From: Arenicola marina | Taxonomy: Eukaryota > Annelida > Polychaeta > Arenicolidae | DNA: 64,000 bases | Direction: 5' to 3' | Assembly (NCBI GenBank): GCA_964019135.1 | Contig: OZ025260.1 | Span: 11,836,254 to 11,900,253, forward strand | In this document: piece by piece, positions 47,495 through 59,900 of the stretch | Numbering within the stretch: the first letter of the stretch is position 1 | Layout: each line of letters begins with the position of its first letter | Translations under genes and position numbers: made by a program | Notes under the pieces: model-generated | Database searches by the model: none | Seen by the model: the letters and a program-made list of their open reading frames with translations, nothing else | What the model was told of the DNA's origin: nothing

Positions 47495-50334
47495 CACCCA
47501 CATCGTTACATCGCCTGTCGGCTGTGGTCGCCGTGGTGATGACGTCACTGGCCTGCGTGGTGCTGGGTCAGGGCCGCGAGGGAGCCATCCGGTACCACGT
47601 GATCGAGGAGCTTCCGGCGGACACCGTCATTGGGAACGTCGCGGCGGACGGACGTCTCTCAGACCTGTACAACAGCTCCACGCTCCAGATCCTGCGCTAC
47701 AGCTTCCTCTACCAGCCGGACCAGGCCTCGGCGCTTTTCAGTCTGGATCCCGTTACTGGGGTGATCCGGACGGCGTCGCGTGTCGACCGGGATGCGCTGT
47801 GTCCGGAAGCGGTCTCGTGTATCCAGGAAATGAGTGTGGCCGTGAGTCCCGCGCTGTACTTCCAGGTCTTCCCGATCCAGATCGATATCCGTGATCACAA
47901 CGATAACGCGCCGCTGTTTCCGGAGGAGTCCGTGGTGAAGGTCATTCCGGAATCTGCCAGCGTTGGAGCGACCTTCACCTTACCTGTCCCGGCTGATCCA
48001 GACAGTCCCGAGTTTGGCGTCCAGGACTTTAAGATTGTGGAAACGGGGGAAACTCGAGGTATGTTCGACATTAAATCCAGTAAAGCCCTCGACGGATCCA
48101 TAGACCTTCAGCTGATCCTGAAGGCAGAGTTGGACCGCGAGGCAAAGGATTCATACAGCGTCACTATAATGGCTTTGGACGGAGGGCGTCCGCCGATGTC
48201 TGGATCCGTCACCGTGCAAATCCAGGTCGAGGACGCCAACGACAACCACCCAGAATTCGATAGCGAGTCCTATGAAGTCTCCGTTCCTGAGAACTTCCCT
48301 CCGGAGGGGTCGGTTGCCAAGGTTACGGCACATGACACGGACTTGGGTGTTAATGCTGACATCCGGTACGGATTCAGCGCCAGGACGCAGGCCAACCACG
48401 GCGAGTTGTTCCGGATTGACGCCACGTCCGGCGAGGTGTTCCTGAGCGGGCATCTGGATTACGAGGACTCTAACCTGTACCATTTGGTGGTGACGGCGGC
48501 GGACGGGGGTCCCGAGAGGCACTCGGCGCAGGCCATGCTGGTGATCCGGATTGAGGACGTGAACGACAACCCTCCCCGGATCACCGTCAACACTCTGACG
48601 GCCAGCGGCGAGGCAGAGATCTCCGAGACCTCGCCGATTGGCACCTTCGTGTCGCACGTATCCGTGTCGGATCCGGACGGCGGCCAGACCACGTGTCAGG
48701 TGACGGATGGCAACTTCCGGTTGCAGAAGATGGGCCAGTCACAGTACAAGTTGGTTACGGACACGATGTTCGACAGGGAGGAGCGGGATCGCTACGAGAT
48801 TGCCGTGTCCTGCAGCGACCGCGGGTCTCCGGCTCTCACCAGCACTCAGGATCTCGTCATCCGGGTCCTCGACACCAACGACCACGCGCCGGTCTTCAGC
48901 AAGCGGACCTACGGAGCCCGGATCACGGAGAACAACGAACCCGGAGCCTTCATCGTGCGCGTCCAGGCGACAGATGCGGACGTCGGGGACAACGCCCGGA
49001 TCGAGTACTCCCTGGCCGAGGACACGCCCACTGATTACGTCATCAGTCACGACACCGGCATCATTCGGGCATCTCGGAGGCTGGATCACGAGAAGGTGAA
49101 GAACGCCGCGTTCGTGGTGCGCGCGCACGACAGCGGCGAGCCCCGGATGTTGGCCACCGCCACGGTATCCGTGGAGATTCTGGATTCCAACGACGAGGTG
49201 CCGAAGTTCACCCGCGCGCTGTACTCGTTCGGCGTTCTAGAGAACCGCGCCGCCGGCGAGGAAGTGGGATACATCAGCGCCCGGGACGCCGACTCGGCCC
49301 CCTACAACATCGTCCAGTACGCCCTGCAGTCCAACGATCCCGAGACGCTGAAGTGCTTCGCCGTTGATCCGGACACCGGGCGGATTACGCTGCGGAAGCC
49401 CCTGGATCGGGAGCGGATGGACGTCTATCGCCTTCAGGCTCTGGCCTTCAACCCCGGGACCCCGCGACAGTCCGACACGGTGGAGCTGACCATCTACGTG
49501 GCGGACGTCAACGACCACCCGCCCGTCTTCACCTTTCCGTCCGGAGACAATCGCACGGCCACCGTGTCCGGATCAGTCCCCATCGGCTACGTCATCACCC
49601 GAATCCGCACTCATGACCTTGACGTCGGCGACAACGAGAAGGTCACGTTCGACATCCTGGCCGGTAATGAGGACGCGCTGTTCGGCATGGACCACGCCAC
49701 CGGTGCCGTTACCTTGGAAACGCGGCTTAGCGGCGTCGGGGATAAGATTTTCAACCTGACCATTCTAGCGCAAGATGGCGGCAAGCCCCCTCTGACGTCA
49801 CAAGGCCTGCTGCACATCCAGGTGGACCAATCCCTGCCTTATATCATCAACGGCGTCGACTCCGGGGCGCAGGGAAGCGGAAACGTGACCTCGGGGTCAA
49901 AGTTCAACTCCTTGATCGTGATCCTGGTCGGGTGTCTGTCCGGAGCCATCATCGTGGCGCTGGTGGTGGCCATTGTGGCCATCCGTTACCAGGACAACCG
50001 CAAGCAGATCCAGAACCGATACAACTGTCGCCAGGAGGCGCAGAAGATGCTGTACGGCCGCCAGTCTCCGGATAGCGGCTCCTCCATGGCGTCCTGCCCG
50101 CCGACACCCGGACACAGCCCGTCGGCGGCCGCTCAGGTCTCCTTCAGCGGTCTGGATGCCGTGCACTCCTCCCCTCTGGAGTCCGGTCTCGTCCCGGGAT
50201 CCTGCTCCAGGACGTCTTCATTTCTGGAACACGGATCCACCCAGAGCGAGCAGTATCTCGTACCGCACTACACATCCGGGAAGGCTCCCCGCTCCAGACA
50301 ATCCTGGCCGCTGTCCGCCGGCGGCGATCACAAG
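47479..50334 (+). CDS. Protocadherin, first coding exon (signal peptide, seven cadherin repeats, transmembrane helix, partial cytoplasmic tail)
   Basis: Encodes 952 residues of a type I adhesion receptor thought to bind like or related cadherins between cells in a calcium-dependent way. A hydrophobic signal peptide spans about residues 13-30. Six cadherin repeats end in calcium-linker motifs: DHNDNAP (139-145), DANDNHP (252-258), DVNDNPP (360-366), DTNDHAP (465-471), DSNDEVP (569-575) and DVNDHPP (676-682). A seventh repeat runs to about 785. EC1 carries the protocadherin-type disulphide loop DRDALCPEAVSC (103-114). N-glycosylation sequons lie at N65, N691, N759 and N802. One transmembrane helix spans about 811-835, followed by a basic RYQDNRKQ stretch. 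Coding all ectodomain repeats in one exon is usual for protocadherins. The ATG has a strong Kozak context; M5 is an alternative. The exon ends AAG|GTTAGT at 50334/50335, phase 0. Seven repeats recall delta-1 protocadherins, but orthology is not proven. Confidence 0.96.
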
Positions 50335-51679
50335 GTTAGTGTCTGGATCACGGTTGTAACTAATGATTTTATGTACTATCTGTGCATGATGGTTCGTCCT
50401 TCTATTTCTGCGGACGACATAAAGTAGATAGCTCTATACGATGTCATTTGTTTTCGTGTATATGTCTATGTAAGTAAGGTAAGTTCTGTACTGTGTCATT
50501 ATGCATTTATCTGTAGTTGCGACTAAATAGATCGACAAAGCATCAATCACAATTTACTGATTATTTCTTTAACTTATTGCATTATTTAATATATGTAATA
50601 TATGATTAGATGTACCCATGACTGCCATTCCCTCTACTTGCGCACCCTTCACGAGACTTTTACTTTTTGTGGCACTGAGGGAGGGAGCGACAAGAACCAC
50701 GTTTGAAGTCTACAATTGAAAGTGCCTTCTATGGCAATGGAGGATAGGTGGTCATGTGAATTTAATTGCAGCGGGGGAGTATTTTGTTATGTACTTATTG
50801 CCCGAGTTGTCATAACATTGAAGGGCCTAATGGGTGGGTTGTGTGCCAGGACACCGCGCCCTCTCACTCCCAGCCTATTGTGCGAAAACACCACCACCCG
50901 GCAATTAGCAGGAAGCCCTCATCTTTAAAACATTAAAGTCCGTTGTGCAGAGCCTTTCAGCCTTTAAGTCGCTGAATGTCTTAATTTGAGGAAGCCCACC
51001 CAGCGACCCGGCTGTAAATTAATAACATTAGCATAAGAGCGTCGTTACCCTGCGTTGGGTACACAGTAAAGGGCTTGGCGAGGGGGTAGGAATTCCCTTG
51101 ATGGGCGGGGAGTGGACAACCAGAGGCCACGGGGGTTAATGGCAAATGGAGAAGCCCATTTGGTCTTTTCTAATTGACCAATGCGTTGACTTCCGAGCGG
51201 CTTTTGACAGCGTCGCTGCCCACATGTGCCATCGGTCCCATGTTGGTCCTCGCAATGCAACAGGGCATAATAGGAGTCTGACGACTTGATAACCTTTCCT
51301 TGATTGGGGGAAGTGCGCAGGCCTTGTTGAGGCCTACAAACGTCAGTATTATTGAGTGGAAGGAACAGGGCCGCCGTAGGGTGGAGGGAGGGTACTCCAG
51401 TCGGTGAACCCGTAGGTGAGTCCATTACACCTCACCAAACAGGGAAGGGTCAAGATTTGATGGAGGGGTCAAGAGCCATAAATTGTGTCTATGGAGGTGG
51501 CCACGCACCGTCGAGTCACGTCACCTCGCCACAGTTGACTTTCCCTACCATGACGGGAGACTCGCAGTGTGCGGGGGCAGGCTGGATGTTTGGTCATGTG
51601 GACGACCATCCACCCAGCAGGAGACAGATGCCACTTCGGCTCACAAAAGCTGGTTTGGTTAATTTCTTTGACGACATCA

Positions 51680-51703
51680 CGAGCTGTGAAATATCACAGC
51701 TCG
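51680..51703. repeat. Perfect 10-bp inverted repeat
   Basis: CGAGCTGTGA (51680-51689) pairs with TCACAGCTCG (51694-51703) around the loop AATA. It lies in intron 1. Its role is unknown. Confidence 0.9.
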
Positions 51704-53904
51704 CTCAGTCGTAGTACGCTGAAGGCATAAAAAACAGCCTGCTTTGGGTCCAGGGAAAATACAGTTTACCCGGTGGGGTCTCTTGGCACATTGAATATGT
51801 CCACAGGCGGTCCTTCTACACGTAGGGTGAGGGGGGCTTCAGGAGGAAACTCACAGGGGAACCACCAAACGGGCGAGGCTCCCAGGCGCGAATATAGCAC
51901 ATAAATCCTTCAAATACGACCCCCCAGCAGTCCGTATTTGTCTACATGAACAACTTCAACTTTTCTGCGTGGCTGACCACTTATGGGCCTCTCATGACGT
52001 AAACCAACCCGGCGGGGAAGTGCTTGGCACAATGGTCAATTCACAGTCGGCGGTGATCTCAACGCAGCTTGTGATTCCACCGCATCGAAGGCCCCCGGTG
52101 TCGAGCTGCGAGTGGGAGCGTAGTTCGAGTGGGAGAGGTGCGAAGACATGCCGTTATAGCCGCGAGTGGGACAATACCACGCCTCCGGGTGTGAAAACAC
52201 GCTGAGTTTCAATATGTGACGGTGTCCTCCACATGTCAATTCACATATATAGATACGTAACCTGGTACATAGGTGACCCTGGCAGATATATAGCGGTTCC
52301 TTGTTAGTGGCACCCTCATTATGACACCACATTATGGTCAGACCCCAAACTGGGTGTGACGCCTATAGCGGGCATGTACATTCATGTTTATTCATGCAGA
52401 TCCCTAGCTCTCTATATTAGCCACACAAAGACCCTGTACTTCACTTTCGAACGTGAATAGGATTTTATAGGACAGCATGAATAAATGTTATGTTATGTAT
52501 CCATCTATTAGAACATCCCCCATCCCCGGCATAACCTATGGATATCGTGACCGAGGTTGCCCTGTTATCTCTGGGGTGTTTGTGGGAGGGGGTATGGGGG
52601 TAGGAGTGGTGGACCATCCCCTGGAGACCGGGGTATGGCGGGGGAAGGTGGGGGGGGGGGGGGAGGCAAAGCCCCCACACACAGAGCGAAGGATTGTATA
52701 AACTGGTAAATTACCCCTTCTCGACGGTTCCTTGGCATTGTCGCATCACTGAAGATGACAAAGGAAATCTATTAAGCCGAGGAATAATTAAGCTGGACTT
52801 TATTTTCCACGAGAGTGCGCACCGGTACAATAGCTGTTTAACATTTTATGGCCCGTGGTTATCTAAGAGACTGAATAGTTAATTGTTGCCGGGCTTTCGA
52901 AAAGTCATTGAGTGCAACGGGCATATCTGTGTAGGCTAAGCTTAGCTGCTGCGTCTTACATTTATGACAAAATTGGGGGGTGGGGGGGGGGGTTATTGTA
53001 GTCAGACTTTCAGCGTGAGCATTACGTGAGCTGTAATGAAGCGACAGTCATTTTTATCCTCTATCCTGGCCAGATGGGGAATTTATTATAATGACAGTCA
53101 CGTTTTCTCGCCGCACAGAGCATGACAAATCACGCGGCCAGATAGACATGCAACCTTCATGTCTAAAAGGAAGAAGAAATACACGTGTCACGTTTCTCTC
53201 AGAGAGGGCGCGCTGTACTATCTTACTATCCTGACTTCATGCGAGATTATTGTCCACAGAAAGGCGGAAATGCCAGTGTACGAGATACGTGGGGGGGGGG
53301 GGGTTCTAGACTTCTTTCCATCTTGCGGTTAAGTTTTCAAACTCCGGCGAGATAGACACCCCAGGTTGTTTTTACTATTATGGCTGCGGCCGGGGTTAGG
53401 CACGCATCCCGCTGTGACTCCCGCTTTATCTCAAGTGGACGGCGCAGTTATTAGAGTCTGAAAGGCCTCCATTCACAGGGGACAAAGCCCAGTGTTGGCC
53501 TGTGGCCAGTTGGTGTGTGTGTGTGTTAAAGGTCCAGATACCGCGGCCACATGCCCCCATCACCCACCACAATGATCCTGTCAAAGTCCGCCCCTTAATT
53601 CCCTGTGTGTTAGACCGTCGCTGGCCTTAAGCCCAGGATACACCGAGACCGCTATCTCTCCCCTCTCTTCTGGCTCACCCCATATATCTTTTCACTGCTG
53701 GTCAGAGCGAGTAACCACAAATCCACTTTGATCTCCCACGGGCTGTGTTCGTTACAAACCAGCATGTAGGCCACCTATCCGGCCTGTGGGTTCACGGCGA
53801 GTCGCTGGGTGTATGTCGGTAGCTAAGCCGGCGCTGTAACGAGCTGATGATTCGCGTCTTATGGGGGGAGAGGTTATCTGGGGGTACGTCGTTATGGTGA
53901 CCGG

Positions 53905-53919
53905 GGCGGTAGAGGGCGG
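53905..53919 (+). promoter_or_regulatory. CTCF-like motif, weak
   Basis: GCGGTAGAGGGCGGC fits CCASYAGRKGGCRSY at 13 of 15 positions. It lies inside intron 1. Confidence 0.2.
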
Positions 53920-56900
53920 CGGAGGGTCGACAGATTACCGATAAAAACATCCCCCCGCGTCTGGCTCCCGGAGACCCCAGGAACTCGGATCTGTATCGTC
54001 AGCACACTTTAAGCAGCCACTGAATGGTGTCACACCAATAAAGATACAACTTTAGTAAGGCTTAGTGGGATATATATACTGACATCATGTCTTTTCCATT
54101 TAGTGGATGAAATATTTATTACTAGTGTCATCCTGTACTGATCATGTGTTGGCCTCTGATTTGATCACTATGAGTCCTCGTGAAGCCTTTTATTGGGATG
54201 GGTATTTAACACGAAAGCATCCCATTGGTATTCCGTGTGTTCTTTCCATGGTTTAATTCGTCGTCTCTGTTGCTGGTATTAGAGGTGGGCTGTCGGGGAG
54301 TGGGTGGTCACATAGACTGACAATGCCCCAATCAATCAGTGGGTCTTTGAAGTGGAACAAGCCCACTCAGCCCGGGTCTCTATTGCCCCCCTTTGTGTGC
54401 TTAACTAAGCCGTGTTTGTAATGGCCATGTTGGCTGATGCGCACGGATATTACGTCAGAGAGACGACCTCATTCTATCAGCGACACCGGGTGGGGGTGGG
54501 GGGGGGGGGTGGCCGAGGGAATCCCCCACCGCACAGTGAAAGTAACACGAACAAAGGAGAAGTGGCTATCCGATGTAAATTATCAATGAAATAGACCACT
54601 CTCATGGTGATTACTATGCCACGGAAGCTGATGCGCGGAAGCGCCATGCAAGCGGCAATACATAGACTAATTGATGTAAGAAGATGATTCAATCTCGGCA
54701 GGTACTTCCGGTTTCATCCTTGTGGTTTCCGCCAATGGAGAAGATGTACCACTTAACGGTTATGTTCGCTCCATTCTGCCGGTGAAGTGATGAAACAACC
54801 CATGGCATTGTACAGCTTTGACTTTCAGTTTGCTCTCGGGTTAACTAAGTTTGCACTATCTATGCTGCCTCTTTCTCTTACCTTCACTGGGTGTCACCAC
54901 TAATGAACATCACTCACCATTGCGGCCGCAGGGATTCGGGGCAATGGGCCACTGTAAGGTGTCTCCTCTGCCTACTCCTGTCAGAGTAGATATAAAGCAA
55001 CTTGGTAAAAAATCAAAGTCAAGTCATTCGGTGGGACGGATGCATTCATGGACAGTAGCAGTTATACGGCTTAAAACATGCTTAATGAGGTGCAGATAAT
55101 TGAAGACATCTGTTTGATACATTGACCTGACTGGGAGTGTCCTTATTTAGTGCACACAGCACCAGGCTGCTCAGTAAACCCTCAGTCTTGGGAGGTCTTG
55201 ACTGTTTCCCAAGCTGGGCCCCATTATAATGGATATGGAATCCGACCTGATTCCGCCCAACAAGCTACTTCCTTCCTTTAAGCCACTCCTGGTTAGGCTA
55301 TGCTGCGGCTTCAGCCCAAATTACCTTGGCAGGTTGAAACTTAAGACTACCCGGGTCTGCCAAGGAAATAAGGTTAAGAAACGGCTGCTTTTTGAGTCGA
55401 GGATCAAGGTCGTAGGAAAGTCGCGAGGATGTGCTTCTAGCGTCTGTTTCACGTTGGCTTCATTTAGCCTCGACAGAAACGTGGTATTGAATGTTTCAAT
55501 AACAGCATCATTCCGTATTAAAGTTGATGGTGCTTGTCTTGGCCGGCTTGCGCGGTACCCGACAGCTGACGATGTTCAACTGAATAAGCTTATTTTTAAA
55601 GGACTGAAAAAAATATTGTCATTCGGCATTTAATACGAGTGCGGATTTTTGCCTCTTCAGTTGCGCACAAAATTTCGAGTGATGATTCCGTATTGTCGTG
55701 TTTAGGGTGAGGGTTCCGTATTGTAGTGTTTGGGGTGAGATGGATGGCAAGATGCTCCCGTGATTATGACAGACAGTCGAGCGCTACTAATACCGCTCGA
55801 GGCGGCTCTCTATGGGATCAGGCCGAGCCATCAGTTATATCAATAGTTTACAGCACCACCTGACAATGTCAGACGTCATTTGGTTGTGGTCTTGGTGGGA
55901 GGAGGGGGGGGGGGTGAGTGATGGGTGATGGAGAGTGGTGATGAAGAGGGGTGATGGGTAACGGAGGATGGAGAGAAGATGGGGAGGGGGGGGGGGGTGG
56001 AGCTGCCACCAAGAAGGCAAGTAATAAGATGCCATGCATCCCAGAAGTAGGTTAGTAACATCGTTGTATGGTATTAAGTGGAGGTTCCTATGGAGGGGGG
56101 AACTGAGGATTGGGAAGGGGCGGGCGGGTAGGGGGGAGAGGGGGGGGGGGCGGGTCTTTTCGTTTAACCAGCTGACTCTATTTACTTTGGCCCTCGTTGC
56201 TGCCAGGCCAACATAGTCACCTTTACTGTGGGAATGTAGGCAGCTACAATAACACCTCCTCCCCCACCCTCTCCCCCTCCCTGGCCCCGAACATCAACAC
56301 AACAACAATACAACCACTTTGGGTAAGATGTAAACAAGGGTGAAGGGTTGCTAGGTCGCCCCTTGTGTGTCAAATAGTCCGTGTATCGCACCCTGACTGC
56401 GGGTGTAGATCGGTAGACCAGAGCCCACCCCCCCCCCCTCCCCCACATCCTAGCATGGAGATCTTGCTGTGAGACTTACCCACGAGGCAAAGTCCGCGAG
56501 TCAGCAGCTTTCAAGAAGGGTAAAACATGGCGCTGAGGGTGAATAATTAACCCACCCAACGATAGACCACTGGTCGATTCCATTATTTACTTAACACATT
56601 CCAACGAGAGTGTCCGATCTATTGTTCACGCCACCACCACCACCACACACCGGGCGAGGGGAGGGGAGGGGAGGGGGGAAGCGGAACCACTGGCGCCGTG
56701 ACCCATAATGAATATATAGCATATTAATGCACGTCTGGCCCTGGGGCCTTTGACACGGTGTGTGCAGGCCGTAGATCCGCCAATCAGTGGCGGCTTTAAC
56801 GATATTTGTCTGTGCTTCCAGTTGTTGGGGTGGAGGTGATTGGAGGGAGGGGGGGGGGGGGCGTTTAGCGCCATGAGGAAGAAGAAAGCCAGGAAGGGGG

Positions 56901-59900
56901 GTACACCCATACACCCCTCTCCCAGACGTCCCGTTGTAACAGGCCAGCGGGGTGTCGCGGATGGAGGGTGGATGGAGTTGGGGGGGTATTCAGTGATTGG
57001 CACTCTCAACTGTTGGAGACATGCGCCGCGTCTCATATTTACCCCCCCTCCCTATATGGCGGGGGGGTGGGGTAGGTGGTGTGGCAGCGGGAGGGGGGTT
57101 GCTAACAGACCCCCCCCCTCTTCCCCACCCTCCCCTTCCCCGCCCCATCCCATTGATCGTCCAGTCCCGGTTCGTGATGTGGACACTCCATGACTTGGGC
57201 CGTTGGAAACCTCCATCGCTCACTTCCATGCCCGCTTTTCTCACTTCTCCCTTTCCAATAACCCCTCCGTGCCTTTTGGATCGACCTCGCACGGATACAC
57301 ACGCCCCCACCCCCCCCCCCTACCCGCCTCTCCCCCTCTAAACTCAGCCGCACCTTTCACATCTTCATCCGGGGTCTATCACGTCCTTGGCAGGTCGGAT
57401 TTCATGGAATAACTGGACAGAAGTGTCGCATTTCGACATAAAGACAATGGGCGCACTTTACATTACAGGTTAAATGAGAGGTTTGTTTTCCCTTCGTGCT
57501 TGCTGCTCTACAAGCATTCTGGCAGACCGCCATATGTCAAATATTTCCTGTCCCCTCTGAAGAAAATTGAGCATATCAGAAAAAACGTGATAATAATAAT
57601 TAGGAAGGCTTGAATATGGCCTGGGACGTAAAGATTCGTACCTTTCCCATTATCGCCCAGGAATGTTATATATAAAGCATTGACGGTGTATGCCACGCCT
57701 TGTATGTCAATGTTCTCTGCCAAGAATAACACCCATACACAGCGTCACGCCACTGCCCTCAGGACCCTTCTGTCGCTACTTCCTACGTATATAAAACCTC
57801 TGTCGCGACCTTGGTCGAAGCTGCTTGCTAGCAGTCATGTTATCATGCTTCCTGTCGTTTTTTCACGTCTTGGTCACGTGTTGCTCACACCGAGATCCCG
57901 CGAGGCTTGTGTCACAAATAGACACCTGTACATGCGGCACTGGAATAATATTTGCCTTCGGGTGAAATTAAATTCCACGCGATGTGGTTGCGATATAGAA
58001 TTGGACGGGCTGGCTGTGTGTTGATGTAACACGTATGTTTACCCTTGTTGTAGTACTGTCTGTATTATACTTTCCACCTCCGTACGCTAAATCTATAAAC
58101 GGCGGCGGGAAGTTCTTAAGCTAATATATGGATAACCTAATCATTGGTTTATTTTGATTTAACGTCAATGATGTCATATCGTGATGTTTGTTCTTATAAC
58201 AGGTTGCACACTTTAGCCTCTAGCGATATATTAAACCTTCTATTATTAACTTAATTATAAAACGAAGTTAAAGCTATTCTCGCCTTGCGGGCGTACTTTG
58301 GTACCTCGGTCTCTGCACGACCCTAGTCTCGTTTGGATAATTGTGCTTTCATCTTGTGAAGTAATAATATTGCAACGGTGCGACGAGCAGATACACCGTC
58401 CAGTGCAGAAATTGGTACCAGAGTTTGAGCCCGCGTTCAAACTTGTTTTGCCCTCGTCGCCGTGTATACGGCGGCAGCTGTCAGGCCAGGGACCGGTGGC
58501 CGCTCCCGGGGACAGGAAGCCCCCCACACTCCCTCTGCGGGACGGCGAGGCAGGCAGCGACAGATGGGGAGCGGGCGGTGTGATCAAGCCGCAACTTCGC
58601 CGATAACATCTCGCCAAACACCACACTATTGTGCAATGTAATCACCACTCAATTGACTCTGGATCAGAAGATTTATCCCCCCTTATATCAGGTTCGGTGC
58701 GCCGACCGTGCGTGAGTTGGCCTTTTATGGCTCGACAATTGAGGAGGCGGCTTGCTGCAGTTGTCCGCCGCGCCCTCTGGTAATTAAAACGCCTCGTTTG
58801 CGGCCATCTGACTCCTATCCCATAATTCAGTTCGGAAGCATGGCCCGGTGTCACAGGGGTCAATGTTTTACTCTGACTTTTCTTTGCCATATTTGGTGCG
58901 TGTGTGCGTGTTGTGTGTGTCGGGGAGGGGTGTGGGTTGGAATAAAGACTGGTGGGTTAATAATCTTGTAGATGTTGTTAAATTCGGCATCAACGTGTTT
59001 GCCGAATGTCAGGTCGGTAAACAAGTGCCCTTCTGGTTGTGCGCTACGCCCTCAGATTTTCGTTTTCTTTCCATTAAACATAATAGTAGTGTGGAAATGT
59101 GGTTAAGCCGCCCATTGCGTGCGGAGACATACCCCAGTGACTGGTACCACCACAGCAGGGAACGGCTGCACGGCCCAGGGTGTGGGCAGCGACGGGCGCC
59201 CAGCTACACCTTGGGTGTCACCTGAGCATGTTGGCAGAAATAGATGTATATCCTCATTGATACTCAGTCATTAGAAAACTGAATTGTGTGCGTGACGGAG
59301 GAGTGATGATCGTTTATGAATGAACCTTAAACCTCGAGTGGGGATCATTGTTAGAAAATCATGATCGGAAAGTATATGATAGCGTTAAGCTACTACCTAA
59401 TAAAGCTGCCATCATGTCAAGGGCCTATGGTCTGGTACAGCATTGAGTCCCCACCCCCAAACCCCACTTGGTCTGGGGCTGTTCATTCCGTGTTCTGCAC
59501 CTGTATAATGAGGGCTGCACACCTCATGGCACACGATTAAATGTACCAGTGGCCAATTCTGCCGCGCATTCTCTTGATCTCGTATATGAACCCCTAGACC
59601 CCCCCCCCACCCTCCCGCCCGGCCCCTACCTCTGTATCTCCCAGCTGCCTGTATTGATGTATTGCTGTCCCCGAACTCTGGGTGGGGTGGGGGAGCGGGG
59701 AGGGGGTTGTCTTACCCCACAGGGTGTATCTATAATGAAGATTCTCCGAGCTGGGGCCAGACTTGGGCTTGTGTCCTCGACCTGTCATCTGTAGAGGCGA
59801 GAGTTACACCCCTGGGGGTGACGGGGTGTAAGATCTACCCCATACAGAAAGTTGCTCCAGGGTGTGGGGCCTTGTTGCCCTGGCGCTCGTTTAGCCCCAC

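Noticed and set aside
47659..50359. Antisense and out-of-frame open frames within the protocadherin exon
   Set aside because: They follow from the GC-rich codon bias of a real coding exon and encode no recognised domain.
55229..55633. 134-codon frame inside intron 1
   Set aside because: It has no recognisable domain or splice support, and is plausible by chance in an 11.9-kb intron.
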